From Conus ventricosus (taxonomy: Eukaryota > Mollusca > Gastropoda > Neogastropoda > Conidae): DNA of 64,000 bases. A program made the translations under genes and the position numbers. A model generated the notes under the pieces. That model ran no database searches and was not told where the DNA came from. It worked only from the letters and a program-made list of their open reading frames with translations. Each line of letters starts with the position of its first letter. The stretch's first letter is position 1. The stretch spans positions 66,888,121-66,952,120 of the forward strand of contig CM031620.1 of NCBI GenBank assembly GCA_018398815.1, read 5' to 3'. This document shows positions 49,934 to 57,830 of the stretch, one piece after another.

Positions 49934-50845
49934 TTACTATCAATTATTATTGTGTAATACACCAGTTAAAAATCACTCTCGGCATTTGCAATTAAGAAAT
50001 AAATCCACATATCAAATTACAGACCATGCGACAAAGAATAAATCTCAGTACACTAAACCCATGCTGCAAATGAATGCTAGCATCCCATTTCAAGCACGCT
50101 GTCATCTCACTGGGCCTTTCCACCCATCTTCATGCCTCTAACAAAAGCATTTCCCGAAAGATGAACCGTCACATAAACACCCGGAACCAAGCACATATCA
50201 AACTCCCAAAAAAATAGACACATACATACATACATTCTGTGACGGACCGTTTTTCATCCGGTCACAAATTTTCATGCGACCGCGCTTGCTGGAAGGTGGT
50301 TGTCCGGAAGCCGGTTGCAAAGTTCACTGGCTGCTACTCACGGCGCGTTGCTATAAGCCGAGTGAGTTGCACGGTTAGGCAGTCTCTGCAGTGATTCCGG
50401 CAATACAAGTCACAGAAGGCCGAAGAGGGACTCAGCCGTTTGCTGGTAGCAGTCAGGTATTTATCATTGAATGTTTATTTATTAACAAACTGAAACTGTA
50501 TTCCCGTTTAGGAGCGACTGAAACTTCCTCAGCGCTCTTGTGAAGGTTATATTTTAATTGTTGTTCTGTTATCCTATGACTTGACAAGGTAACAAAACGA
50601 AATTGTTTCGGAAAATGTGAATAGATGAAGTGAATGTTATAAGAAGTGGTCTTCAGAAAAAGAAAAAAAAGATTTTTGTTTATTTTGTGACTAACTGGCT
50701 ATGAACTTCATGATGAAGAAAAAGTGTCTATTCTAATATGTTTGCAAGAAGATGGAGAGTTTTGATGCTATGGATAATAAGCTCCCAGAGTGAGCGACAT
50801 AGACTTTGTTTTTCATTCTGATTTTGTGATGTGTTTACATGGGTA
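49934..50845. other. Non-coding stretch
   Basis: It has a short CATA microsatellite (50221-50235) followed by TGTGACGGACCG...CGGTCACA, a small hairpin. This could be the start of an LTR or transposon end, but no second copy is present. Confidence 0.35.
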
Positions 50846-51646
50846 TCAATATATGTGTTGTTAAACAAAAGTGTGGTGGAAATCTTTCCCTTGCATATAT
50901 TGAAGCTGATGAACTGAAGTGAAGTGAGCGTTCTTGTGTTACAAGAAAAGAAATGAACATTCCTGAATTGACAAAAGACATGGTGATTATATGAAATGAA
51001 TTGAACATTCTTGTTTACAAGAAAGCAAATGAACATTGTGTGAATTAACAAAAGACATTTATAGTTTGAAAAATAAATAATCATCAATTAATCAATGTGT
51101 GTAATGAATTGTAATTCATGGTTTTATTGAAGAGGATCCAGATGGAAATCCTTTTCCCAATTTGGAAAACTAGAGTCTTAAAGGTTTATATGGAAATCCT
51201 TTCCTGTGCAGTGTTATGATTCCGGAAAAGGGAATGTTGTAATGTTATGATTCCGGGAAAAAAGGAATATTGTAATGATGAACAAATATGCTGATGTATG
51301 GCTCAAGTTCTAGTGAAATATGAGGTGCTAATGAACATGAACGAATATGCTGATATGTGGATCCTCTTCAATAAACCATGAATACAATTCATTACACACA
51401 TTGATTAATTGATGATTATTTTTCAAACTATAAATGTCTTTCGTTAATTCACACAATGTTCATTTGCTTTCTTGTAAACAAGAATGTTCAATTCATTTCA
51501 TATAATCACCATGTCTTTTGTCAATTCAGGAAATGTTCATTTCTTTTCTTGTAACACAAGAAACGCTCACTTCACTTCAGTTCATCAGCTTCAATATATG
51601 CAAGGAAAGATTTCCACCACACTTGTGTTTAACAACACATATATTG
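50846..51646. repeat. Foldback: ~290-bp inverted repeat with 219-bp spacer
   Basis: Arms 50846-51139 and 51359-51646 are near-identical reverse complements, meeting the spacer at GGATCC on both sides. The spacer (51140-51358) has two copies of a ~33-bp unit with TGTTATGATTCCGG. No transposase nearby. Confidence 0.9.
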
Positions 51647-51652
51647 AGATAT

Positions 51653-52224
51653 GATGTGGCTAATGAATATGAAGATAGTTGTGATTCTAATGAATGGTGG
51701 CCATGATAATCAAGGTAGTTAATCAGTTTCCCCCCAGGTTGATAGTGTTCCCTGGATTGACGGGGACTGACTGCTACTGAGGCTAGGGCCGGGGCCGTAG
51801 CTGGTTGACGCCCCGTTCTCCACCTGTTGCTGCTGGTGTGGAGAGGCCGGCCTGAGCGCCGACAATCGCCCTACCTGCCACTGCGCCCGTGACCGGTCAA
51901 TGTTGGGCCAGTGAAGAGGAGACATCGCTCCTGCTTCTGTGCCAGCGACCTGCATTCGAGGACGTCGCTGTGTGTGTGGCGTGTGTGCCACAGCTTTGTG
52001 TTAGTGTTTCGAGCCACAGCTCAAAAGTGTTTGAGCTACATCTAGTAAGAGAGACTGTCGCCGAGTGCTGGCAGAGATGCCACGAATGAGTTGTTGTTTT
52101 TTTTGTGAGCCACAGCTTTGAAGAGACTCTGTGTCAGACTTGCCTTGTCGCTGCCGTCGTCAACATCATCGCTGGACCCGGCAGTTGTCAGTTAAAATTG
52201 TATTAATTAGTTATTTGTGTACAC
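51653..52224. other. Non-coding stretch
   Basis: No convincing frame. The block GAGCCACAGCT recurs at about 52010 and 52108. Confidence 0.4.
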
Positions 52225-52316
52225 CAGAGAACAGGAAAACACCGATTCTAACTCACCCTAGCCCTCACCTAGGTTCGGGCTAGGGCGACCTAGAATCGGT
52301 GTTTTCCTGTTCTCTG
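52225..52316. repeat. Two-tier perfect hairpin
   Basis: Arms 52225-52250 and 52291-52316 pair perfectly over 26 bp. Inside, 52257-52265 (CCCTAGCCC) pairs perfectly with 52277-52285 (GGGCTAGGG). The small loop is 11 bases. Confidence 0.95.
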
Positions 52317-52417
52317 ACAAGTAAGACTTCAATAACCAAAAAATAACGATTATCTACAAACATACATACTGTGTAGGATTATCCGTTTTTCAATACTAAT
52401 TTACTAAACTTTTCAGA

Positions 52418-52504
52418 GAGTAACGTAGGGGAAAGCAGCCGTGGCTGAACACGCCCCATAGAGTAACGTAGGGGAAAAGCAGCCGTGGCTGAACGCGCCC
52501 CATA
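52418..52504. repeat. 43-bp direct repeat, two copies
   Basis: GAGTAACGTAGGGGAAA...GCGCCCCATA repeated at 52418-52460 and 52461-52504 with two or three differences. Confidence 0.95.
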
Positions 52505-52756
52505 TACAAACGGTGGTGCTGGTGCACTAGGCTATCCGATTACTTACTACGCGGCATGTTGATCACAGCGTGGGGTCGTCAGCAGAGAGAGAGACGTTCT
52601 ATTCAGCCAAAGCCCATTAAGGTCAAGTTGTCCTCAGAGCAACGTGTGGCGAAGGATTGCTCGTGGGTTTAAATGATATTTTCATTTAGACACGGAGGAG
52701 AGACCAGTCTCGGAGCTATAGACATACGTGTTCTGCGTTTCACAAAATACGTGCGT

Positions 52757-52790
<34 letters not shown>

Positions 52791-53273
52791 TATTTATTAG
52801 TTCTCTGCATGTCTTCCACTGAAAGCCAGTTTTGACAAAGTGTTTCTTTCTGCTGTACAGTCATCTATAATAAATAGTGTCTGCGTTCCAAGTCAGCAGG
52901 CTGAGCGACCCGCTGACAAACTGTGGGGCCAAAAATCAATAAAACCACGCCTCGCCAGCTTGCAGCGCAATACCACCACACCTCCTCCCTACCCCTCTTC
53001 TCCCCTCCTCTTCACCCCACTCCCTCCCGCCCAGCCTGCCCCATTACAACATATTGCATCAGCTAACGTTCTTGAACCTTCTCTGCCACGTTAACACTAC
53101 CACGTGATGGGCCGATGTCACAGCCCGACCAATCAGCGAGGGGTTTACATTTAAGCGTAGGCTTACGGCGCTCACATGACTAGGTAACCAACACAGTTTC
53201 ATCATTCTTCCACTGACTGCCGGACGAGCACGACGCGTTTACTGTGCTGTGTGCTTGTTTGTGTTATTCTAAA
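52505..53273. other. Upstream region of the following gene
   Basis: A CA microsatellite at 52761-52790, a C-rich stretch at 52980-53040, and an inverted CCAAT box (GACCAATCAGCG) near 53128, about 145 bp before the ATG at 53274. Promoter function is inferred from position only. Confidence 0.35.
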
Positions 53274-54010
53274 ATGGCGAACCGGTTTACCGAAGAACAG
53301 AAACGTGCTATTGAAGACCATAAGTTTTACTTTAACTGCATGTTAGAGTATTTGTCAAAAAAAGAACTAGGCGAACCATGTTCTTTACCAGTTAAACCGA
53401 AAAGAAGCATTGCTTTTTTGGAAGGAACAGAAAAGGAAAAAACGAACCGACTGCTTTGGAAATGGACGACTATCTTAAAGGTTTGTTGGTTCAAGGAAAT
53501 GAAAACGTTGAAGGCAATATTGTTGACCAAGATATAGACAATTTCAATAGGTTTTTGACTATCGATGAGATGGCTCCTTATCTAAGAAATGGCGCTGCAT
53601 TGTTGAAAGTTGGCCGAAGCAAAACAATTCATCACGCGTTGATTGTTGGCCGCTGGCTTGAGACAGCTAAAGTCATGTTTAAAAAACAAAAAACGCATCA
53701 AACATGGCGTTCATTTCTTAAGGCGGAGGTGAACATGGCTGATTCGTATGCTAGGAAACTTATTCAACTTTCTGTGTGTTTTTATAACTATCCTAGATTC
53801 ACAAGCTAGGAATCAGTATAAATGAACTGTGTAGCAAACGCCAAACCATTATTAGGCTTATGCAACAGAATAACGATTTTCGGAGGTTCTGGCAGGTCTT
53901 AGTACATCTACCAGTATGGAGAGGAGTAGTGTGTGGCCAGCACTATCTTCATATAAATGCTCCAAATATACAACGACGGATGTACTACTACTGGCGATTA
54001 GAGCCGCCAT
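53274..54010 (+). pseudogene. Unrecognised gene, possibly an element accessory gene
   Basis: The ATG at 53274 has a good context (AAAATGG) and opens MANRFTEEQKRAIEDHKFYF. The reading moves frame at the A-run near 53434-53440 and again near 53795, after which NELCSKRQTIIRLMQQNNDF continues before a stop at about 54010. The middle part (HHALIVGRWLETAKVMFKKQ, TWRSFLKAEVNMADSYARKL) resembles the pattern of phage DUF3102-type proteins: a helix, Trp-x-x-Phe/Leu, then a helix-turn-helix-like end. That likeness is a guess. It sits 0.6 kb left of the viral gene block on the plus strand and could belong to it or to the host. Confidence 0.5.
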
Positions 54011-54090
54011 AAAAGCTCGGCTACAGCAATAACTGCTGTAACTCTGCCAAAGCCAGTTGCAAGCCTGGTTGAGAAAAGAGGAGCACAGCG

Positions 54091-54262
54091 GCAAACGACC
54101 CTACTGTGATCACTTGACCTGCAAAGCGCAGCAGTACCTGCAAAGCTCAGCGGCAAAGTAGGCCAAACGACCCTACTGTGATCACTTGACCTGCAAAGCG
54201 CACCTGCAAAGCTCAGCGGCAAACTAGGCCAAACGACCCTACTGTGATCACTTGGCCTAGTT
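54091..54262. repeat. ~60-80-bp minisatellite, three units
   Basis: AAACGACCCTACTGTGATCA recurs near 54093, 54174 and 54231, separated by CTGCAAAG(CG/CT)CA modules. Confidence 0.9.
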
Positions 54263-54420
54263 GATTGAGGTGCGTGCGGGACACAACCTGTTTAGTCACA
54301 AAGCAAGAAGTGGCCCTAGTAGTTTCACTTCTTGTTTGTTTGTTGGTGTTTTGTCCTACCCCACGCATGCCCCACCCCACGCATGCACACCCCCCACCCC
54401 ATGCATGCACACACTTAAGT

Positions 54421-54600
54421 CACTTCTAAGTTCTTACTTAATCATCCTCAAGTTCTTTAAATTAAGTTCTTAATTAAGTTACTTCAAGTTCTTAATAAGT
54501 TCTTGATTAAGTTCTTAATTAAGTTCTTAATTAAGTTACCTCAAGATTGTAATTAAGTCGTCCTTTAAGTACAACTAAGTTCTTATTCAAGTTATCTTAT
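54421..54600. repeat. AT-rich repeat of AAGTTCTTAATT type
   Basis: At least seven variants of AAGTTCTTAATT, many joined as the palindrome CTTAATTAAG, lie just left of the first viral-type minus-strand gene. It could be a terminal or origin-like region of the integrated element; no terminal inverted repeat partner is visible in the window. Confidence 0.75.
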
Positions 54601-54629
54601 AATTATCAAAAAACAATTTATGTTTTATC

Positions 54630-54851
54630 TTAAATAGTAAAATGTCTAATATAGTACACACACGCCTCAAAAAACGCGTCATCGTTGAGGATGTCTTGCT
54701 TAACGCCCTTGGCGTGAGATTGGTTAGCATAGATCTTAATGAAGTTCTTACATCCTAAGCAACCGCATTGATTACAATTCTGGTCTATGGAAATGTCTTT
54801 TATAGACTCCATGTCTTTATTTATTGACTCCATCATTTTATAATACGCCAT
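54630..54851 (-). CDS. Small Cys-rich protein
   Basis: A 73-residue open frame starting MAYYKMMESINKDMESIKD and containing CNQCGCLGCKNF (C-x2-C-x-C-x2-C), a possible metal site. It is the outermost gene of the minus-strand block that continues leftward from 55820. I do not recognise the family; the intact frame, AT-rich context and spacing of 31 bases from the next gene support it as real. Confidence 0.55.
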   Translation of the reverse strand: MAYYKMMESINKDMESIKDISIDQNCNQCGCLGCKNFIKIYANQSHAKGVKQDILNDDAFFEACVYYIRHFTI

Positions 54852-54882
54852 GTTCTATTTTTATCAAAAAATTTTTAAAATA

Positions 54883-55353
54883 TTATTGCATTTTAAATGG
54901 ATCAAAATGATTTTTTGTTATTGGCGGTGCTGGCGTGCTGTTGTCTTCTTCTGTATTTAGTGGTTCAGATTTTTTTGGCTGCTTTTGTTTTTGTTGCCAT
55001 TCTTTATATATTTTATAACCGTAATAACTGCCCCCAGCAGCAGCAATGGCGCCAAAAATGGCAACAGTTTTAAGTTCAATATTCCATGAAGACTTTGGTG
55101 CCCTTGAATTAACTTGATCTTGTTTTGGAGCTGGCATTGGATCAACTGTTGGCGTTGGCGGGGTTATGTTTTCATTATGAGTTATATTCTGTGATTGTAA
55201 CTTTAATTTTCTTTGTCTGTTTAACTCTGCTACTCTTTTTCCTGCTGCAACACGCCCAGGGTGCTTTAGCTTTTCACTCGTCACTTTCTCGACTTGATTC
55301 AGTGTTTTCTGATTCAATGTTTCCTGATTCTGCTGATTTTCCGACTCGTTCAT
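54883..55353 (-). CDS. Small single-pass membrane protein
   Basis: The chosen start at 55353 opens MNESENQQNQETLNQ; the open frame extends upstream, but that part belongs to the preceding gene. The protein has 156 residues: an Asn/Gln-rich N-terminus, a basic motif HPGRVAAGKRVAELNRQRK, a linker with Pro/Thr, one membrane segment (VAIFGAIAAAGGSYYGYKIY) and an acidic/Pro tail ending DPFKMQ. This basic-motif-plus-TM layout recurs, as I recall, in unnamed invertebrate proteins next to similar viral genes. Its role may be virion membrane or DNA-associated, but it is unknown. The frame is intact. Confidence 0.7.
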   Translation of the reverse strand: MNESENQQNQETLNQKTLNQVEKVTSEKLKHPGRVAAGKRVAELNRQRKLKLQSQNITHNENITPPTPTVDPMPAPKQDQVNSRAPKSSWNIELKTVAIFGAIAAAGGSYYGYKIYKEWQQKQKQPKKSEPLNTEEDNSTPAPPITKNHFDPFKMQ

Positions 55354-55820
55354 TTGAAGGGAAATAAAATCTATATGATTAAAAGTAATTAATCCCATGA
55401 TTAACGGCGATAACAATGTTCCAAATCTGTAATATAGATCACAGCTTAGAGACTCTAATGACTTTGTTAAAACTGGATCCTGCGTTAAATCATACATAAA
55501 ATCTTGTTCAGAATCAATGGGAGCAAATCTACTGACTATTAGTGTACAAACTAAGAAACCGTTTGTCCAACGCTTTTCACCATTCTAGACCCCAGCTGCG
55601 CTTCATACCTGTTATGATACTTTATAATGTCTTGTGGCGACATCTGTTGAATCTGTTCTATACTGAATTCAGTTCCAAGGAACTGTTTTGTTTTCCCACA
55701 TGCTGCCAAAGAATACAACCTTTCCTTTTTGGGCATAATAGCTTGATCATCAACTTCTTCATTTGTAAGTTCAGGAAGGTTTAGGCCACCCTGCAGCTGT
55801 AGTAGATCATCGCTGTTCAT
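55354..55820 (-). pseudogene. Conserved-looking viral-block protein, one frameshift
   Basis: Start at 55820 (MNSDDLLQLQGG). The first part, with RLYSLAACGKTKQFLGTEFS and DIIKYHNRYEAQLGSRM, ends at a stop near 55551; the reading clearly continues in another frame from about 55500 (DPVLTKSLESLSCDLYYRFG, LITFNHIDF), so one base change around 55500-55555 splits it. About 150 residues in total. No known domain; mostly helical with a hydrophobic end. It overlaps or abuts the next gene, which suggests co-transcription. It is divergent from the gene at 55855, with only 34 bases between start codons. Confidence 0.65.
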
Positions 55821-55854
55821 GTTTTTTATTAATTATAATTATTTATTTTTTAAA
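55821..55854. promoter_or_regulatory. Divergent intergenic region
   Basis: The 34 bases between the minus-strand ATG at 55820 and the plus-strand ATG at 55855 are almost pure A/T (TTATTAATTATAATTATTTA). This is a second short bidirectional spacer, like that at 63238-63275. Confidence 0.4.
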
Positions 55855-56085
55855 ATGAGCGCCGAAAAAACTGTCGCCAACCTTGTATACCATTCTGCTG
55901 TTATTGGAGGTCTAAGTGTAGGATACTCAATGCTTGGTAAAAGCCTGTTAAAAATTAAACCAGCAGATCTTGGCAAGCTAGACTTTGAGGATTCAGCAAA
56001 ACTGATTGCTATTATTGCAGCTTCATTTGCTACGAAAGATTTTCTAGTTAAGCAAGGAATAATTCCAGAAAATATAAATATGTAA
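55855..56085 (+). CDS. Small membrane protein
   Basis: A 76-residue intact frame; the start is set at MSAEKT because the upstream Met lies in AT-rich spacer. Two hydrophobic stretches: SAVIGGLSVGYSMLGKSLLK and KLIAIIAASFATKDFLVKQG. The C-terminus is short and polar. It is followed after 19 bases by the next membrane-type gene on the same strand. I associate this two-TM type with similar integrated viral gene blocks, without a named function. Confidence 0.7.
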   Translation: MSAEKTVANLVYHSAVIGGLSVGYSMLGKSLLKIKPADLGKLDFEDSAKLIAIIAASFATKDFLVKQGIIPENINM

Positions 56086-56104
56086 AAAAATACATTTATA
56101 AAAA

Positions 56105-56512
56105 ATGGCTTCACTCGTAATGATGATAGGTGGCGCTGTGGTGAATGCGCTTGCTTTTAGCGGAAGTAATTACGCGTTTAGTAAACTACGGGATGACGGT
56201 GAGAGAAAAAGACATAACAAAGCTGTGGAGCAACTAGCTGCAGCACAAGATCACTATGAAAAGCAGAGAATTAAGCAGTTAGATTTTATTAACGACACAC
56301 TGAAAAAACAGGGACATGCAGCTTACACATTTAAAGATGTTGATCAAGCAATAAAAGAATATTATCTAGTAACGGGCAAACCAATCGAGACATTGCCCCC
56401 ACCAAAATTCAGTGACTTTTATCATCCATCAGAAAAACAAAAGATGCAAGAAATCGCGTTTATTGTCGTTGGTATGACTGTTGTCTATTTTGTTGCGCAT
56501 AATATTGGCTGA
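56105..56512 (+). CDS. Conserved-looking protein with N- and C-terminal hydrophobic segments
   Basis: A 135-residue intact frame: hydrophobic N-terminus MASLVMMIGGAVVNALAFSG, a charged helical middle (RKRHNKAVEQLAAAQDHYEK), a Pro-rich DFYHPSE motif near residue 105 and a C-terminal membrane segment (EIAFIVVGMTVVYFVA). It lies between the small membrane gene and the integrase, 7 bases before the latter's ATG. The layout suggests a structural or membrane-anchored virion component; this is inference. It is one of the few undamaged genes of the element. Confidence 0.72.
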   Translation: MASLVMMIGGAVVNALAFSGSNYAFSKLRDDGERKRHNKAVEQLAAAQDHYEKQRIKQLDFINDTLKKQGHAAYTFKDVDQAIKEYYLVTGKPIETLPPPKFSDFYHPSEKQKMQEIAFIVVGMTVVYFVAHNIG

Positions 56513-56599
56513 ATAAAAAATGAACAAAATCTATTATTCACCAAAAGGATATTGGAAGGGAATCACAGCAATCAAAAGCTAAGCCAAGCAGCGGGTGTT

Positions 56600-56613
56600 A
56601 GTGAACAAACAGC
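56600..56613 (+). repeat. SINE target-site duplication, left copy
   Basis: AGTGAACAAACAGC, identical to 56939-56952. Confidence 0.93.
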
Positions 56614-56938
56614 AAGCCTTGGCTTAAGGCTGAGTCAGGCAAATTGACATAGGCTAGAACAACCAAGGCTACATCAAACTTAGTTATGCACTGCATAGTA
56701 TATGCGGGATAGTCTCAGTTGTGGGACAATCACCTAGCATAACAATATCAGTCTACTAAATCCCCGCCGACGTCGGAGTGTGGCCTGCCCATGTGGCGGG
56801 GTAATCAAAAACGCGGTCACACACGTAATTTCTCATCCCCAACTGATGCAATTTGTACCATAGTGTTTCAAGTACTTCGGCTGTTTGGATGATCCCCTGG
56901 AGTCGTTTAGCAAGGGTACGACCAACAACTACAACAAC
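56614..56938 (+). mobile_element. SINE-like repeat, copy 2, inside the integrase gene
   Basis: A 325-bp insertion starting AAGCCTTGGCTTAAGGCT and ending in a CAA-rich tail (CAACAACTACAACAAC), flanked by a perfect 14-bp duplication. Its reverse complement lies at 49617-49933. A simple-repeat 3' tail and a 14-bp duplication fit LINE-mobilised SINEs. No pol III boxes are clearly recognised. Confidence 0.85.
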
Positions 56939-56952
56939 AGTGAACAAACAGC
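56939..56952 (+). repeat. SINE target-site duplication, right copy
   Basis: AGTGAACAAACAGC, a perfect 14-bp match to 56600-56613. Confidence 0.93.
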
Positions 56953-57830
56953 CGGAAGGAATGGTTATCTAAACAAGCGATTTGCCAAAATTTATTTAAC
57001 CTGCGCTAGACGAATACAGAGACCACACTTTGTCAATACAACTCCACACGACACCCATCAAAGGACCTTCTATATTACCCTCTGATAACGATTAGAGGCT
57101 AAAAAGATTTAAGTACGCACATCACAGAACATTGACGAGGAGCTTTCAAATATAAAATGCGAACATTTAACACAAAAGAGTGCTTCTGCTGTTTGCTGTG
57201 TCGGGGGCTATACAATTGATATACCAACGAGGCCCATTAAACTTATCCTCAGCATGATTCAATCGATGTGGAAAAGAATTTAAAGGACAAGTTGAATCAA
57301 TTATGTTTAAAACATAGAGTTAACACATTAGAAAGAGGCATCCCAGGAGTTTTCAACAAGATCACTGCTCTAGTTGAAAACTTAACAAACGTATAGCCGA
57401 AAGACTTAATACGTTACCATTATCACAGAGAGCTGATGACAATTCTCGCAACGACGAGAAAATGGGTTAGAAGACTGCCCTCAGAATATGCGCAGCAAAT
57501 GAATAAAGAAGAATTTAAAGGTTAAACCAGTAACAAGCAAACCAAAGAAAAACAATAAATGAGCTGAAGACTCCCAGTACAACCAGCAAACTATTACCAA
57601 TTGGTTTAAAAGTAATGTACCTTTATTTACCGGGGGAAGCAGAAGGGGACTACTCGATCATCAGGGTCAACAGATCGCAGTATGGAGTGTTGACTCCGTA
57701 AGAAAAAAAAAAAATTGTAAAGATGAATCGCCCGTGTATTTTTTTAGGAAATGACAACAAAAAAAACCCACTCCTAAAAGATCTTTTGAAAAGGAAGAAT
57801 GCAGATAATCCACCGACAATTTCGTTTTAA

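Larger units (their letters stand above)
56520..57830 (+). pseudogene. Retroviral-type integrase of the viral element, split by a SINE
   Basis: The ATG at 56520 opens MNKIYYSPKGYWKGITAIK, followed by an HTH-like stretch ending in GVSEQTA. This is cut at 56613 by a SINE-like insertion and resumes after 56952 with RKEWLSKQAI-type coding and IQRPHFVNTTPHDTHQ, the entry to the rve core. The core is badly damaged between 57060 and 57330; a catalytic-Glu block is recognisable as ITALVENL near 57365. The C-terminal part resumes near 57625 (FTGGSRRG-type, SPVYFF) and ends with a stop at 57828-57830. Without the insertion it would encode about 320 residues. Integrases of this kind insert Polinton/adintovirus genomes into host DNA. 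Confidence 0.78.
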
